Of a DNA stretch of 64,000 bases, positions 14,501 through 26,300 are shown piece after piece; the first letter of the stretch is position 1; each line of letters starts with the position of its first letter. Origin of the DNA: Sipunculus nudus (taxonomy: Eukaryota; Annelida; Sipuncula; Golfingiida; Sipunculidae); NCBI GenBank assembly GCA_026874595.1, contig CM049306.1, positions 12,979,019 to 13,043,018 of the forward strand, written 5' to 3'. Made by a program: the position numbers and the translations under genes. The notes under the pieces were generated by a model. The model searched no databases. It was given only the letters and a program-made list of their open reading frames with translations, and was not told the DNA's origin.

Positions 14501-17500
14501 AAAAAAAAAGCATTTTAGCCAAAGTCTTTCAGTATGTGTAAACAGATTTGCCAACAGGCCAAGATTGTGTCTGTATATTTACATAGGTTAAGAAACTGCC
14601 AACTGTTTCAAATTTGGCAATAGATCAAGAGTTCATTCAGTGCAGCCAGATATAGGTCAAGAGTCCAGTCAGTGCAGCCAAGCACAAGGCATGTGATCCC
14701 CTCATGGGTGACATGTGAACACCTCATTGGCACCATGTGAGCACCTCATGGGTGTCATGCCCCTCAGGGCTGCATGTGGAGCCAATCTATTTATAGCTTT
14801 GGCAGACTGCCAACTGTATCAGATTAGGCAAAAGGTCAAGAGTTCACTCAGTGCAGCCAGGTACAGGTCAAAATTTTACCCAGTCTAGCCAGGTGCAGGT
14901 CATGAGTTCACTCAGTGCAGTAGCCTGAGCTAGCAAATTTGTCACAGTTCACTCGGGGCAACTGCCTTTCTCACCTAAGAGTGGTCAGCCCCATGCATCA
15001 GACTTAAGGTAAGTTTGATGTATTGGCCTAATTTTTTTACCTATGTGTCTTTGATGGGTTTCTCGTTCACAAGACAGGTGTCTCCACCTACAATGACATA
15101 TGCACAGTGTGTGACTTTTGTGCCTGCTTATTTCTATAGAGGAATTTGATATATCATCCTGAAATTGGGCATATTTATACCTATCGTATTTTAATTATTG
15201 TATACTTGTCGTATACAAGACTGGTGGTGCCACCTACAATAATTTTTTGCACAGTGTGTGTCTCTGCTTATTTCTCAGGAGGGGTTTGATATATCAGTCT
15301 GAACTTGGGCATATGTATATATCATTGAAACCTTTTTGTAACCAAGACTGGTGGTGCCAGCTATAATCATTTTTAGCTCAGCTGACTGAAAGTCAACTGA
15401 GGTATAGGAATGGCGCTTTGTCCGTCGTCTGAACGTCCGGCCGTCCATTAGCAGGGCACAAATCATAACAGCTGGTCCTAGAAACTTCTAAGTGAACATC
15501 CAGGGAGGTCAATTAAAAATTTCCTTGGAAACCTGACATTAGGTCACTGCAACCTTTTTCCTTCGAGCTATGGGGCTTGAAAGTACCCCCAAGAATAGTA
15601 AAAAATTTGATACAAAACCTCCAATATCTTGATAATTAATGCATGGTTTGTCATGAATTTTGCCTTGAATATTGACCATGACTAGTTTTGTCAGTTCCTG
15701 AAACGTGGTGGTTTTCCTATTTTAACAAATATTTTTCTATTTATTTAATATAAAATGAAAACAATCATGTCAGTTTCTCAGCTGTCATCACATCTGGTGT
15801 CCCAAAACCTGGTGTGTTTATTGATCACAAGTGGATGCCCTATACGAATCACCCTGTTTGTCAGTCTGTCTGTTTGTATGTCTGTCTGTCTGTCAATCTG
15901 TCCATCCACACAAATTAGTTTCCAGATGATAACTCCAGTTAAGTTTGATATATTGGTTTCAAACTTAACTTATAAATGGCCAACCACTAAGGAATGTGTA
16001 TGCATTTGAAGCCAAAATTTTCATCACAAACCTTCCATCTTCAAGGTATTGCTAACCTGCCACGAGGGAAAGATTCTGTTTGATTTTTGGGTCATAGGTC
16101 AAAGGTCAAGGTCACAGGGCCAATCCATTCACAAATTAGTTTATGGATGATAATTCTGCTTTGGATAGACAGACTGGCTTCAAACTTGATTTAATAATGA
16201 CCAACCACATATGTAAATTCATTTTGATTTTCAGGGTCCAGTGATCTATGTTGAAGGTCACAGAAGCCACATCTTTAAAAAGATTGTGGATGCACTGTAA
16301 ATCACACTTTTCATCCTGAACTTTCCAACGTTCACGCATGGCTTACTTGCCCAAAGTGAGGAAACCTGTAGAATTTGAGGTTATCTGGTCAGAGGTCAAG
16401 GTCACTTTTTAAAAGATTGTTACAATAATCCTAATGCTGCAAGTTCAATTAAGGATATTAAGTTCTAAGATTTTTTGGTTACAAGGTCATTGGTTAAGGT
16501 CACTGTCATTCTGAAAAATTTATTTCAAAATATCCTTATAGACAAATTCAACTGAGCATTGAGACCCATGGGTCCCTAGTTGTGTTGTGTGCACCCATGC
16601 CAGAATTTCAGCCGTGATGTTTGTGTAATTGTTTCTTATTCAAAATGATTAGTACCTTCATTGTTCTTATACATGAGAAGTCATGGTCTAGCATTGAAGC
16701 ATTATACCTGGTGTATTTCCCAATGCACAGGTTTGCATTAGGCCTGTAGGCCTTGTTTGAGACCTTCAAAGATGAGGTCGTCTCTTAACAAGGCACAAAT
16801 TGTAACCATTGGTCCTAGAATCAACTTACTTGACATCCAGGGAAGTCTGTGAAAAATATCTTTGGAAACTTGAAGTTTTGGTATCTGTTACCCATATTCC
16901 CTGAGCTATGGGGCTTAAAAGCACCCCCCAGCATAATAAAAAATTTGATACCAAGCAGTGCACAAATCATAACCACTGGACCTGAAATCTTCTAACTTAA
17001 AATAAAGGGAGGTCCATGAAAAGTCTCCTTGGAAATGTGAATTAAGGTCTCTGTCACCCACATTTTCTGAGTTATGGGGCTTATAAACACCCCTCAGAAT
17101 AATTGGAAATTTAAAACCAAAGTAGGGCACAAATTATAATCATTGGGCCCAGAATCTTCTAACTTGATATCCTGAGAGTTCGTCAAATGTTCTCCCCAGA
17201 AACCTGAAATTGTCACTGTGACCTATATTCTTTGGGTTTTGGGGTATGTTCGAGCACCCCAGAAAAATGCAAAATACACAAAAATTGCCAGATACCTCAG
17301 GATTGTCAGGCTGGTTGGATTGTCATCAAATTTGTTGTGCTTATGGGTCTTGATGAACTTAAGCTAATATACATGAACAATGATGCCACCTACATTACCT
17401 TAATTAGTTGCCTGTGCAAGGACATATTGTCAACATGTCAGTCGGCTGAGTGTCAATACCCATGGGTCACTTGTTAACTTAAAAAAATTAGCAGGGCCAA

Positions 17501-18453
17501 ATAAATTCTCTTTATTTTAATGTCTTTTTGGTCATATTGTTAACTTAGAAATTGTATTTTCATGTCACATCAGTTAAGCAAATTCCTTGCATATAACAGT
17601 AAGATTTTAGACAAATTAAAACACATAATTCACTTTTATGCCAACTGGTGAGGGATGCTGGAAAAGCTGCACTAAATGCTATTTCAGCAGTGGAAGAGGT
17701 AACAGCTAAGGCTAAAAAACATGGAGAATGATCCTAAGTCACTATAATTAGTTATTTTTTCGGAAAATTGCTGTTTTAAGACCTTGTGAAAAATACTGAA
17801 AATGACATTAGGTTTATGACAATGAGTGATAGATGTCACATGTATAGGAATCAATGATATGATACCAAACTATTAACTGTAAGAAATATGATAAAACTTG
17901 GATATAGTTGTTAAAATGCTGTATTCTTAGGGTCCCTGTATTATTCATGGTAAAATATGTAGCAGTATATTTGAATTATTTGTTAAAATGTGACAATCCT
18001 ACATGTTTCAGAGTGGTTGCAAAGGGAGAAGAGAAGGAGGTCAGTGGGTACAAGTTTCAAGGCTTCGGTGCTCATCATGACCGTTATCCGTGTACCTACC
18101 TGACTGCTGCTGCAGCTGTGGGGATGCAAAAAGAGGATGTGGACTTGTTTATTAAGAGGCTAGATAAAGTATTTGAAAAGGTCAAGCCAAAGGTCATGAA
18201 CTCGCCAAAAGTAAAAAAAACCCCATTAGAAACTGAGGATGCCAAAACTGAGTCACCAGAAGACTTGAATGATAAATTACAACAAGACTTAGGTAAATAA
18301 TGAATTATTAAATATCTGTGATACTAAAAGGCTGCTGTGTCAGTCATTTCTTGTATTAGTCATTTCATATATACTGGAAAAATAAATATTTTACAGATAA
18401 TTGTAGTTAAATGTTGTTTATATTTTGCAGGTCTCCTTGCGATCCAGCACTGA
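3535..18453 (+). CDS. SEPSECS: O-phosphoseryl-tRNA(Sec) selenium transferase (SepSecS), complete gene
   Basis: This PLP enzyme converts O-phosphoseryl-tRNA(Sec) to selenocysteinyl-tRNA(Sec) using selenophosphate. Exons, all with GT-AG borders and consistent phases: 3535-3648, 4416-4570, 4982-5100, 5783-5941, 6499-6652, 7588-7690, 8007-8136, 8771-8956, 9425-9512, 18012-18292 and probably 18431-18453. The product is 503 aa; the human protein is about 501. Visible motifs are the family blocks [44 protein letters not shown] and [13 protein letters not shown]. The PLP-lysine block [12 protein letters not shown] places the lysine at residue 284. R75, Q105 and R313 also fall at the positions known for substrate binding in the human enzyme. 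The start is the first ATG after an in-frame stop at 3487. If exon 10 is read through its donor, translation stops at 18300 (498 aa). Intron 9 is 8.5 kb of repeats. The C-terminal tail after about residue 460 is poorly conserved. Confidence 0.95.
6066..6112. repeat. (TA)n microsatellite in SEPSECS intron 4
   Basis: About 47 bp of alternating TA with one interruption (AAATATA). Confidence 0.95.
8466..8551. repeat. (TA)n microsatellite in SEPSECS intron 7
   Basis: About 86 bp of uninterrupted TA, followed by a short CT-rich tail. Open frames across it encode only Tyr-Ile repeats. Confidence 0.97.
12020..16758 (+). mobile_element. Family-B Helentron/HINE-like element B1
   Basis: It begins TTTTAGCGAACCTGTGAGCTTATG and ends TGCACAGGTTTGCATTAGGCCTGTAGGCCTTGTT. 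The inverted pair is GCGAACCTGTG near the 5' end and CACAGGTTTGC set inward from the 3' end. The 3' end carries the hairpin AGGCCT-GT-AGGCCT. The interior holds diverged repeats (CTCAAGTTTGTTCAAATGG, ATTGGTGGCGCCACCTGCATTG) and a nested family-A copy at 15370-16585. It sits between TATTTT and TGAGACC of A1 without a visible target duplication. Confidence 0.65.
15370..16585 (+). mobile_element. Family-A element A2 nested in B1
   Basis: The start is TTTTAGCTCAGCTGACTGAAAGTCAACTGAGG at about 15372. The end is CAACTGAGCATTGAGACCCATGGGTCCCTAGTT at about 16585. Inside are one GGGCACAAATC unit and a different GGTCAAAGGTCAAGGTCAC-rich segment. Confidence 0.55.
17642..17731 (+). other. Short open, coding-looking fragment of unknown origin
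   Basis: The frame starting CAACTGGTGAGGGATGCT reads about 29 residues, [19 protein letters not shown] followed by a Lys/Ala-rich end and a TGA stop. Composition resembles a real helical protein more than the surrounding intron does. There is no acceptor AG just upstream, so it is not an obvious exon; it may be a retrocopy fragment. Family not recognised. Confidence 0.25.
18301..18440 (+). terminator. Candidate poly(A) region for the short SEPSECS 3' end
   Basis: AATAAA occurs at 18381-18386, about 80 nt after the read-through stop at 18298-18300. A transcript that ignores the exon 10 donor (GTAAAT at 18293) could be polyadenylated here. Splicing to 18431 instead gives the alternative C terminus. 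Confidence 0.4.
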
Positions 18454-18905
18454 ATAATCATTAAGACTGATAATATGCATAATTAAGCTTTTTGATCATA
18501 ATCTAATTATTTTATACTAATTCCTTCAAAATATTATTATAGAATTTTACCTGGTGTGAAAGGAAGTAGCCCTCTCCCCTCCTCCCCCCTGCCCCCTATT
18601 ATGGCTGTCAACATGTCACACAGGACAGGCCATACAAGTTGAACCACAGCGCCTTCAGTTTAATGAATATGAGGTCCCGGTAACTAGTCATCCAGGAGCT
18701 AATTAAAAAAGGTGACAATTTAACTTAATTCAGTTGCAATTCAATGTTTATTAAAACTTGTATACTGCAATACATGGTTTTCTAGTGTTGAAGGTGTCAT
18801 AGGTTCATGTACCAATTTCAGATTTGGTGTAACCAATGATATTCAAGATAATAAACAGGAATTTTACAGCCTCGGAAATCACAATATCAGCTAGAAACAT
18901 CATAT
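18454..18905. other. SEPSECS 3' flank, nothing recognised
   Basis: AT-rich DNA with one C-rich stretch near 18572-18597. No gene or repeat boundary is recognised. Confidence 0.4.
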
Positions 18906-18907
18906 GA

Positions 18908-20516
18908 AACTAGATATTTCTTGGCACCGCAGGTGCCATAGTATCGCCAGACAATTAATCCCCCCCCTTTAAGAATAGGCCCCCCATCTTCAGCAACAAT
19001 TAATATCAGACCACACTCATAAAAAAGGTCATTCTCATAGAAAAGGTCATGATCCAAATTTTAATATACATCATCCCCTAACCTATGTCTATGTATATGC
19101 AAGAAATCTGTCCATTATAATGCTCATAATACTGTTAAGTGGCAATGATGGGGTATTAAACGGCACGAAAACAAGTAAAAGAATAACAGGTGGCACCACC
19201 TGTTTCTCGTTCATGACAACACTATCCAAGATCTTCGTTCAAGTTGATTTTTGGACCAATCAATGCATCCCTTATTGAGAAATTAATGATTTTGTGTGAT
19301 TTTCACCATATATGGCAATATTCAAGGTCAAGGCCACTCATTGGAAAGGTCATGACCCCTATTCAAATAAACATTATCCTATAACCCATATCCATGTATA
19401 TGCATAATATGAAAGAAATTTGTCCATTAGTTTTTGACTTATAATGCTCGCAGTACTGATAAATGGCAATGATGGGGTATTAAACGGCACAAAACAAGTA
19501 AAAGAATAACAGGTGGCGCCACCTGTTTCCGGTACATGACAATACTTTCCAAGATCTTCGAACATGTTGATTTTTGGACCAATGCATGCATCCCTTATTG
19601 AGATATTAATGATTTTGTGTAATTTTCACCATATATGGCAATATTCAAGGTCAAGGCCACTCTAATAGGAAAGGTCATGACCCCAATTTATATATACATC
19701 ATCCCATAACCAATGTCTATGTATATGCATAATATGAAAGAAATCTGTCCATTAGTTTTTGACTTATAATGCTCACAGGTTATAAATGTACTGTTAAGTG
19801 GCAATGATGGGGTATTAAACGGCACGAAAACAAGTAAAAGAATAAAGGTGGCGCCACCTGTTTCCGGTACATGACATTACTATCCAAGATCTTCGGTCAA
19901 GTTGGTTTTTGGACCAATGCATGCATCCCTTATTGAGAAATTAATGATTTTGTGTGATTTTCACCATATATGGCAATATTCAAGGTCAAGGCCACTCTCA
20001 TAGGAAAGGTCATTACCCCAATTTAAATAAACATCATCCCATAACCCATATCTATGTATTTGCATAATATGAAAGAAATCTGTCCATTAGTTTTTGACTT
20101 ATAATGCTCACAGTACTGTCAAGTAGCTATTTTGGGGATATTAAACGGCATGAAAACAAGTAAAGAATAATAGGTGGCGCCACCAGTTTCTGGAACATGA
20201 CAACCCTATCCATGATCTTCGATCAACTTGATTTTGGGATCAATCCATGCAAGTTTTCTTGAGATATTTAAGAATTTGTGTGATTTTCCCCAAAATTGAA
20301 CCTATTCAAGGTCAAGGTCACTCTCCTAGTTGAGGTCATGACCTCATTTTAAATAGGCGTCGTCCTCTCACCCATATCTATACATATACCAAGTTTGGTA
20401 AAGATCCGTGAAATGTTTTTTGAGTTATTGTGTCCAAAAGAAATCTCTGCGGCGGCGGCGGCGGCGGTGCGACCGTGCCTAAACCATAGTATCTCCAGAC
20501 TATGTCTGGCGATACA
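18908..20516 (-). mobile_element. Family-C Helentron/HINE-like element
   Basis: Read on the minus strand, it begins TTGTATCGCCAGACATAGTC followed by TGGAGATAC (hairpin). It ends with GTCTGGCGATAC followed by the hairpin TGGCACC-TGC-GGTGCCA at 18924-18940. The interior is about four units of 318-343 bp, each with AAGGTCATGACCCC, TTAAACGGCACGAAAACAAG and a GGTGGCGCCACC palindrome. The best palindrome is the 18-bp ACAGGTGGCGCCACCTGT at 19509-19526. A (GGC)n run lies at 20451-20468. No protein is encoded. Confidence 0.65.
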
Positions 20517-20731
20517 ATAATGTCAATAGACTTAGCTAAACTGTCTTACAAATCAGCCTTATCTTCTGACCTACCACATAGGTGGCAGCACAAGTCTTTT
20601 CAAGTCTGCTTCCGACCATCCAAGAGGATGGTCTGACTGGACCAACATGAGCAGATATTAATAAGGTCAAAGAAATCTGTTAGTTTTCAAGTTATGTTGC
20701 TCCCATTTTAAAGTGAGGGAGTAAAATGTTA

Positions 20732-21664
20732 AACAAGCCACCCATGGGTCATGATGCTCACCGGACTATGTTGACAATCTGTCCTTGCACAGGCAACTAA
20801 TTAAGATAATGTAGATGGCATCATCCTTCATGCATATTAGCTTTAAGTTCATCAAGACCCATAAGCACGCCAAATTTGATGACAATCCAACCAGCCTTTC
20901 CTGAGGATTCAGGCAATTTGTGTGTATTTTGCATTATTTCTTGGGTGCTGAAACATACCCCAAAATTCTGAGAATATAGGTCACAGTGACCCCATTTCAG
21001 GTTTCAAGTGAGAACTTCTGAGGAACTCTCAGGATGTCAAGTTAGAAGATTCTGGGTCCAATGGTTTTTATTTGTGCACTGCTTTGGTATCAAATTTTCA
21101 ATTATTCTAGGGGGAGCTTTTAAGCCCCATAGATCAGAGAATATGGGTAACAGAGACCTAATTTCAGATTTCCAAGGATATTTTTCATGGACCTCCCTGG
21201 ATGTCAAGTAAGAAGTTTCTAGGTCCAATGGTTCAGATTTGTGGATTGTTAATGGACGACCATATCTTTAAAGGTCTCAAAAAAAAGAAAAACTCTGTTA
21301 AAATTCGAAAAAAAAATCCAGGTGGTGCAACCAGTCTGCAGGAACTGACAAAACACTCCTTGATCAATATGCATGCAAAGAATCATGGTGATTAATACAT
21401 TGGTTGTTCAGATACTGGAGCTTTTGCATGAAATTTTTAATTATTCTGGGGGGTAGTTCTGAGCCCCATAGCTCAGAGGATATGGGGGACAGTGATCCCA
21501 TTTCAGGTTTCCATGGAGACTTTTCATGGGCCTCCCTGCATGTCAAGATGCAAGATTTTAGGTCAAGTCATTACAATTTGTGCCCTATTGACAGACAGAC
21601 GGCCAGATGGATGATGGACAAAGAGTGATGGCTATCACTCAGATGACTTACACTCAGCTAAAAA
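20732..21664 (-). mobile_element. Family-A element A3 (minus orientation)
   Basis: On the plus strand it starts AAACAAGCCACCCATGGGTCATGATGCTCACC and ends TCAGATGACTTACACTCAGCTAAAAA, the reverse complement of the family-A 3' and 5' ends. The inside carries two to three family-A units in reverse. Confidence 0.6.
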
Positions 21665-22414
21665 TGGAGGAGATTGTAGTGGCACCACCAGTCTTTAAGC
21701 ACAAGAAGCTGTTCAAAGTCTTCAGTCAAAAGTTATTTCAGAAATAGCCTACCAATTCTTTAGATGTTTAATATTTTGTAGGATTTCCACCCAGTATCAA
21801 CCAATCAAGGATAAGACTGCTTGGGTCATGACCCATATTTTGAAATTTTGTATTGTGACCCTTAATTGTGAATGTGCAAACTTTGAAAAGAAATCTTTCC
21901 TTTAAGTTTTGAGTCACTATTTAGTAACATTTATGGAGAGGTAAACTGCAAAAAAAGTATTAAGTTGGCATCAAAGGTTTTCTGTAAAGATCTGTTTTTA
22001 AACCACCAGATCCACAACAATACTTCGAGATGCACCATTTAACAGACGATTTAATGCATAAATTTTGAACTGATTTTTGTCTGCTGTATGAAAAATAAAT
22101 CAAAACAGAAAATTTAATAACTTATAAATTTAATAAATCTATTGGGATTATGGTTTAAAAAAATATTTTACATGATTGTACAACTAGTTATATGAACTAA
22201 TGCTTGTGTGGGCTCAGGTGGTGATGTTCAGTAGTCTGTAGGGATGGATAAAACCAGAAAACCGAGAGAAAACTACTAATCTTGGAGATGCAACTAAAGC
22301 CACTCTCAAAGAAAATTGGCAAATTTAAATCAATCATTCACAGCAAATGTTAAAACTGCAGCTCTGTACTAAATCCTTTATAATGTGGAGTTCTAAAAAA
22401 CAGTAACTCATAAA
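21665..22414. other. Intergenic stretch between SEPSECS and V-ATPase subunit e
   Basis: AT-rich, with faint similarity to the GTCTTCAGTCAAAAGTTATTTCAG-type repeats at its left end. Nothing else is recognised. Confidence 0.35.
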
Positions 22415-23375
22415 CATTATTACATTTTTATCTTTATTCAATGAACGAGAATCATTACATAAATAATGTATATACAATACACTTGAATACAGAGTACAAT
22501 TAGATCAGTTTAACAGATACAACATTCTCCTGTCAGGGCTTGTCATGTGACAATGAATGGTGTGTAGATAGAGAAACATGTAGATCAGGAAATGTGGGTC
22601 ACATTCAACAATAATCAATAACTAGGACATTCTCATTGTTAATATCTGCCTGCATGTACCTAGCTATTATAATCCAGTACTAGTCTAGTATATTACTCTT
22701 CACCAATTACATAAGTTAGTCTGATGACTTTAGTACAGTAATCACCAGTGTTTTAACTCAGACATGCAGGTTTCAGCACATTTAATAATTTCAATGGAAT
22801 TAATTTGACTGGTGTATAAAATGTACTTCTAGGTGTCAGAATACGATCAGTCCAAATGCATCACATGCCACATACAATGAAATTCTTTATGTTTAACTGT
22901 TAAATAAAAATTCTTATGCAGTAAAAGCATTATCTGAATTCTCAAACATAAGTTTATATTCAATATACAAGTATGTAGCATAAATTACTGAGTAAGGTCC
23001 ACAGATTTCTTGTTTACTGAAAGCATTTGATGTCTTGGTGATTGTAACATATACAGGTGAATGAACACATCAACATACATGAATCATACTATTATACTCA
23101 TATTTTGTATCATTTATTACATTATCAAGGTATCCCATTTTAGGTAAAATACTCACTGATACATTATACTACAAGATATATTTTGTTCTGTACACTTCAC
23201 AGCACCAACAACATCAATGTGGGTTAACTGGAGTTTATATATTGCACGTCTGTGTTAAAGCTTCAGGTATCTACAAGGTTCTATACTTTGTCTATACACT
23301 GTACACATGTGAAGGAATGTCTATGGCAATCTTCAGTCCTCAATCATCATAAAAGCCTGCAGCCTTTTGGATAAA
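22415..23375 (-). other. Probable 3' UTR of the V-ATPase subunit e gene
   Basis: Downstream of the subunit e stop codon (23376-23378 on the minus strand) the sequence is AT-rich and non-coding, without the repeats that fill neighbouring stretches. A canonical AATAAA lies on the minus strand at 22438-22433, so a transcript end near 22415 would give a 3' UTR of roughly 950 nt. The exact cleavage site is inferred. Confidence 0.5.
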
Positions 23376-26300
23376 TCATCTTCCTGAAGCATTCCTGAAA
23401 TACAATTAACATGAATTATAGTTTAATCTGAGAAATATGCACTGTTTCAAGAACAACACAACAACTATATGTATTTAATCAGGTTGCTCCTACTCCACAA
23501 TCTGCATAGGTTTTTTTCCAACATTGGCACCATATGAGCTGTTTTAAATTGTCTATGTTTACAACTGAAATCCTTTATTATCATTTTTTGTTAGTACACG
23601 TGTGACCCTTGCCATTTTGAACCAACCCATTTAGTGTAATATTTTCAAGACCGCATGTTATATCTCCAACTGAAAGTATACTTTTATACAAGTTACTACA
23701 CATTTCAAATTTGCATGGTATGGAACAGTTTTTTATGATAATACAAGGTCCAAACCACTGCAGTAATTTTTTTTTGTTTTCTGTGTCATTAACAAAATGT
23801 CTTTTCAAGAAAAAATATAATTGTACAACATACCCCCATTCTTTCTGGATGATGAATACTGTTGTATTTTCTAGTTCAGGTCCAATCAGAGGATTCAATT
23901 GCATTAAGAATGTACACAGCCAGCTGAAAGACATTAAATTAGTTACTGGCAGTCCAATAATTCAAAACATAAACAAGTTCCTGTTTTATTTTCTGCATAC
24001 ATATGAAACAACAGTGTTTTCAATGTACATTTTAAGTGCACAATTTTCATCTGTAACAAAATTCCATAAGAAAATGATATTTCATCTAGAAAATAATTTA
24101 AACTTAATTACTTCAGTGAAAAATCTTAAAGGGCTTATGAAAAAAATATGTCAGGTATGAATGTCTTTAAATTTTTAGTAGCTTGCAATTTTGACATGGC
24201 CTGCATAACTGCTATGGTGAGACTTCACAGATGTGTCCATGACAGTTCTCAAGAAACATAACACCTTTAGGTATATGATGGAAAAAAATACTAGAGTTAC
24301 TTTATTTTGCAACATGCAAGATGCCAACTTGTGAGGTTGCCACATGTACACTTTCATGGTTGCTCTTTTTACAGTGCATAGCCATAAAATGGACAAAACT
24401 CATAACAAAATGTTGAAAAATATAGATGGTGCCATCAGAGTAAATACATGATCACTTTCACCAAAATAGATTTGTGCAAAATTTTGTAAAAACCATAATA
24501 TTGTGGCAAAATTCTCAAAAATGATGCATATCCTGACTGAAGTACATAATTTCATCATTTTTTATGATTCATTGAGTCTGATATGCTGAATCCGTGACCT
24601 GACTGGCATTTGTCAGTCTAAAAATAAACATTTAACTTGCATAAAATAATATGGTATCTTATTTAACATGAACCCTGTGTGATATTCTTCTATTCTTCTA
24701 GATTACATGTACACAACAATCAACGCCCAACATCATAATGTCAACATCACATAATTGTCCTCACTGGGTTTTACTTCTAAATAAAGTACAGTGTTTAAAC
24801 TATATGATGAAATGCAACAAAACTGTTCAGTAACCTTAAACAATTAGAAAAGTCTACCTTACAAGGCGCTCTAACTTATTTTGAGCCTAAAGCTGGTAGA
24901 AAATATGCTACAGTGACCACATATCTGGTTTTCATGGGAGAAAATTGTTTGAATGTCAAAAACTTTCTAAGTCAAATGGTTAGTTATATCTTATACCTCA
25001 GCTGAAAAAAAAAAAGAATCTTCTGACAACTCTGATCATATTTAAATTAAATATGCAAAAACATCAACTATTAGCAGTTCATAGTGGAATATATATGACA
25101 TTTTTCCAAATAAAGTATACTTACAACATATAACAACATATTGCTGTGGTGACTAACATAGTCTGGATAATCCTGAAACAAAATAAATTGTTATAAAGAA
25201 CAAACCATTTTAAAAAGTGGAAGACTACACTGAAAACATTTGGTGTTTAAATGTTGAAACTGGGGCCAGGTACATGCAACAGTAATAATGATGCACATGT
25301 TAATCCCCATTATTTGGTGCCAAATAAATATTATATCAATAAACATATGGGTACACTGATGTATTCAAAAGGTTATTTTAAAAGGTTATTTTAGGGTAAT
25401 AATATTGCTCAGTCTGTAAAATTCTCCCTTGTATAAAGGCCTGTCAGAAACATCCTAGTCCTGAATGTCTTATTCTGGAATGTCTGTGTCCAAAACGTCC
25501 TACATTCTCGACAATACCTAGGTACAGGTACTTGTGAACTGGTCAGGCACAGGTACAGATTGTTTGTAGAGTACTTAGGTACAGCTCCAGGTACTTCAGA
25601 AAGTAGGTACAGGTACTTTTCAAAGCCATTTGAACAATTTAATTCATATAGATAAGCAATAAAAAAGTTATAGTAGAATGGCACATTATATTATTATAAA
25701 GCATCAACTTTTCTTCCTGAAAAATGTCTTCTGGAAAAAATTGGCTTTGCATATATACTGGACCACCTTTAGTAATAGGTGGTAAATTTACAAAATTGAG
25801 CCGAAAGTTCAGGGATATAGTACACATGTATTTTCTTCACTTCTTCTTAAATCTTCCCCAGTGTTCTGTGTATATCAGACAACAACTATCTAGATGGTGC
25901 ATGTGAGCAACCCTGTTCATATCCTTTGTAGATTTCCCTTTACTTGTGCTGATAATGACACAGTGAACTTTTAGATACTGCAGGTGGACCAGCATGCTAC
26001 TACTAGCCTAACAGTCCTAGCCCACTCAACTTCAAAGGCAGGATGAATACTTGGTAATGACCCCTGCCTGAGAAAGGAAACTGCCCTGACAGGGGTGACA
26101 GCTTTGAACATGCAATTGGCCCAAGCCCAGTATCACACATGTACCTGGAGTACCTTATACCAAATACAGGTACTTATGTTAAAGGTACAGGTATTTCCTA
26201 CTCATGATAGACAGGTACAGGTACTCTGAAATGTGTACCTAGGTACAGGTATAAGTGCCTGGCCCCAACCATGTTATCATGTCTTCAGATAATCATACAT

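Larger units (their letters stand above)
9904..17476 (+). mobile_element. Family-A Helentron/HINE-like element A1, split by element B1
   Basis: The left end is TTTTAGCTCAGCTGACTAA followed by GTCATCTGAGCT (an imperfect hairpin). The right end is a GCTGAG motif, the palindrome-like ACCCATGGGT and then CACTTGTT at about 17476. The inside (9983-12020) is a tandem array of about 340-bp units, each with GGGCACAAATC..., a TGATACAAAAGCTCCAGTATCTGAACAACTAATGCATT-type core cut into variants, and a GGTGGYGCCACC palindrome. Family-B element B1 interrupts it between 12020 and 16758, after which the unit resumes exactly (TTGAGACCTTCAAAGATG). No protein is encoded. The Helentron/HINE label is inferred from architecture. 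Confidence 0.65.

Noticed and set aside
23581-23833. Extension of the V-ATPase subunit e exon 3 frame beyond 23834
   Set aside because: The open frame continues into the intron, but a GTATGT donor at 23833 and a matching acceptor before 23394 give a protein of the family's usual length.
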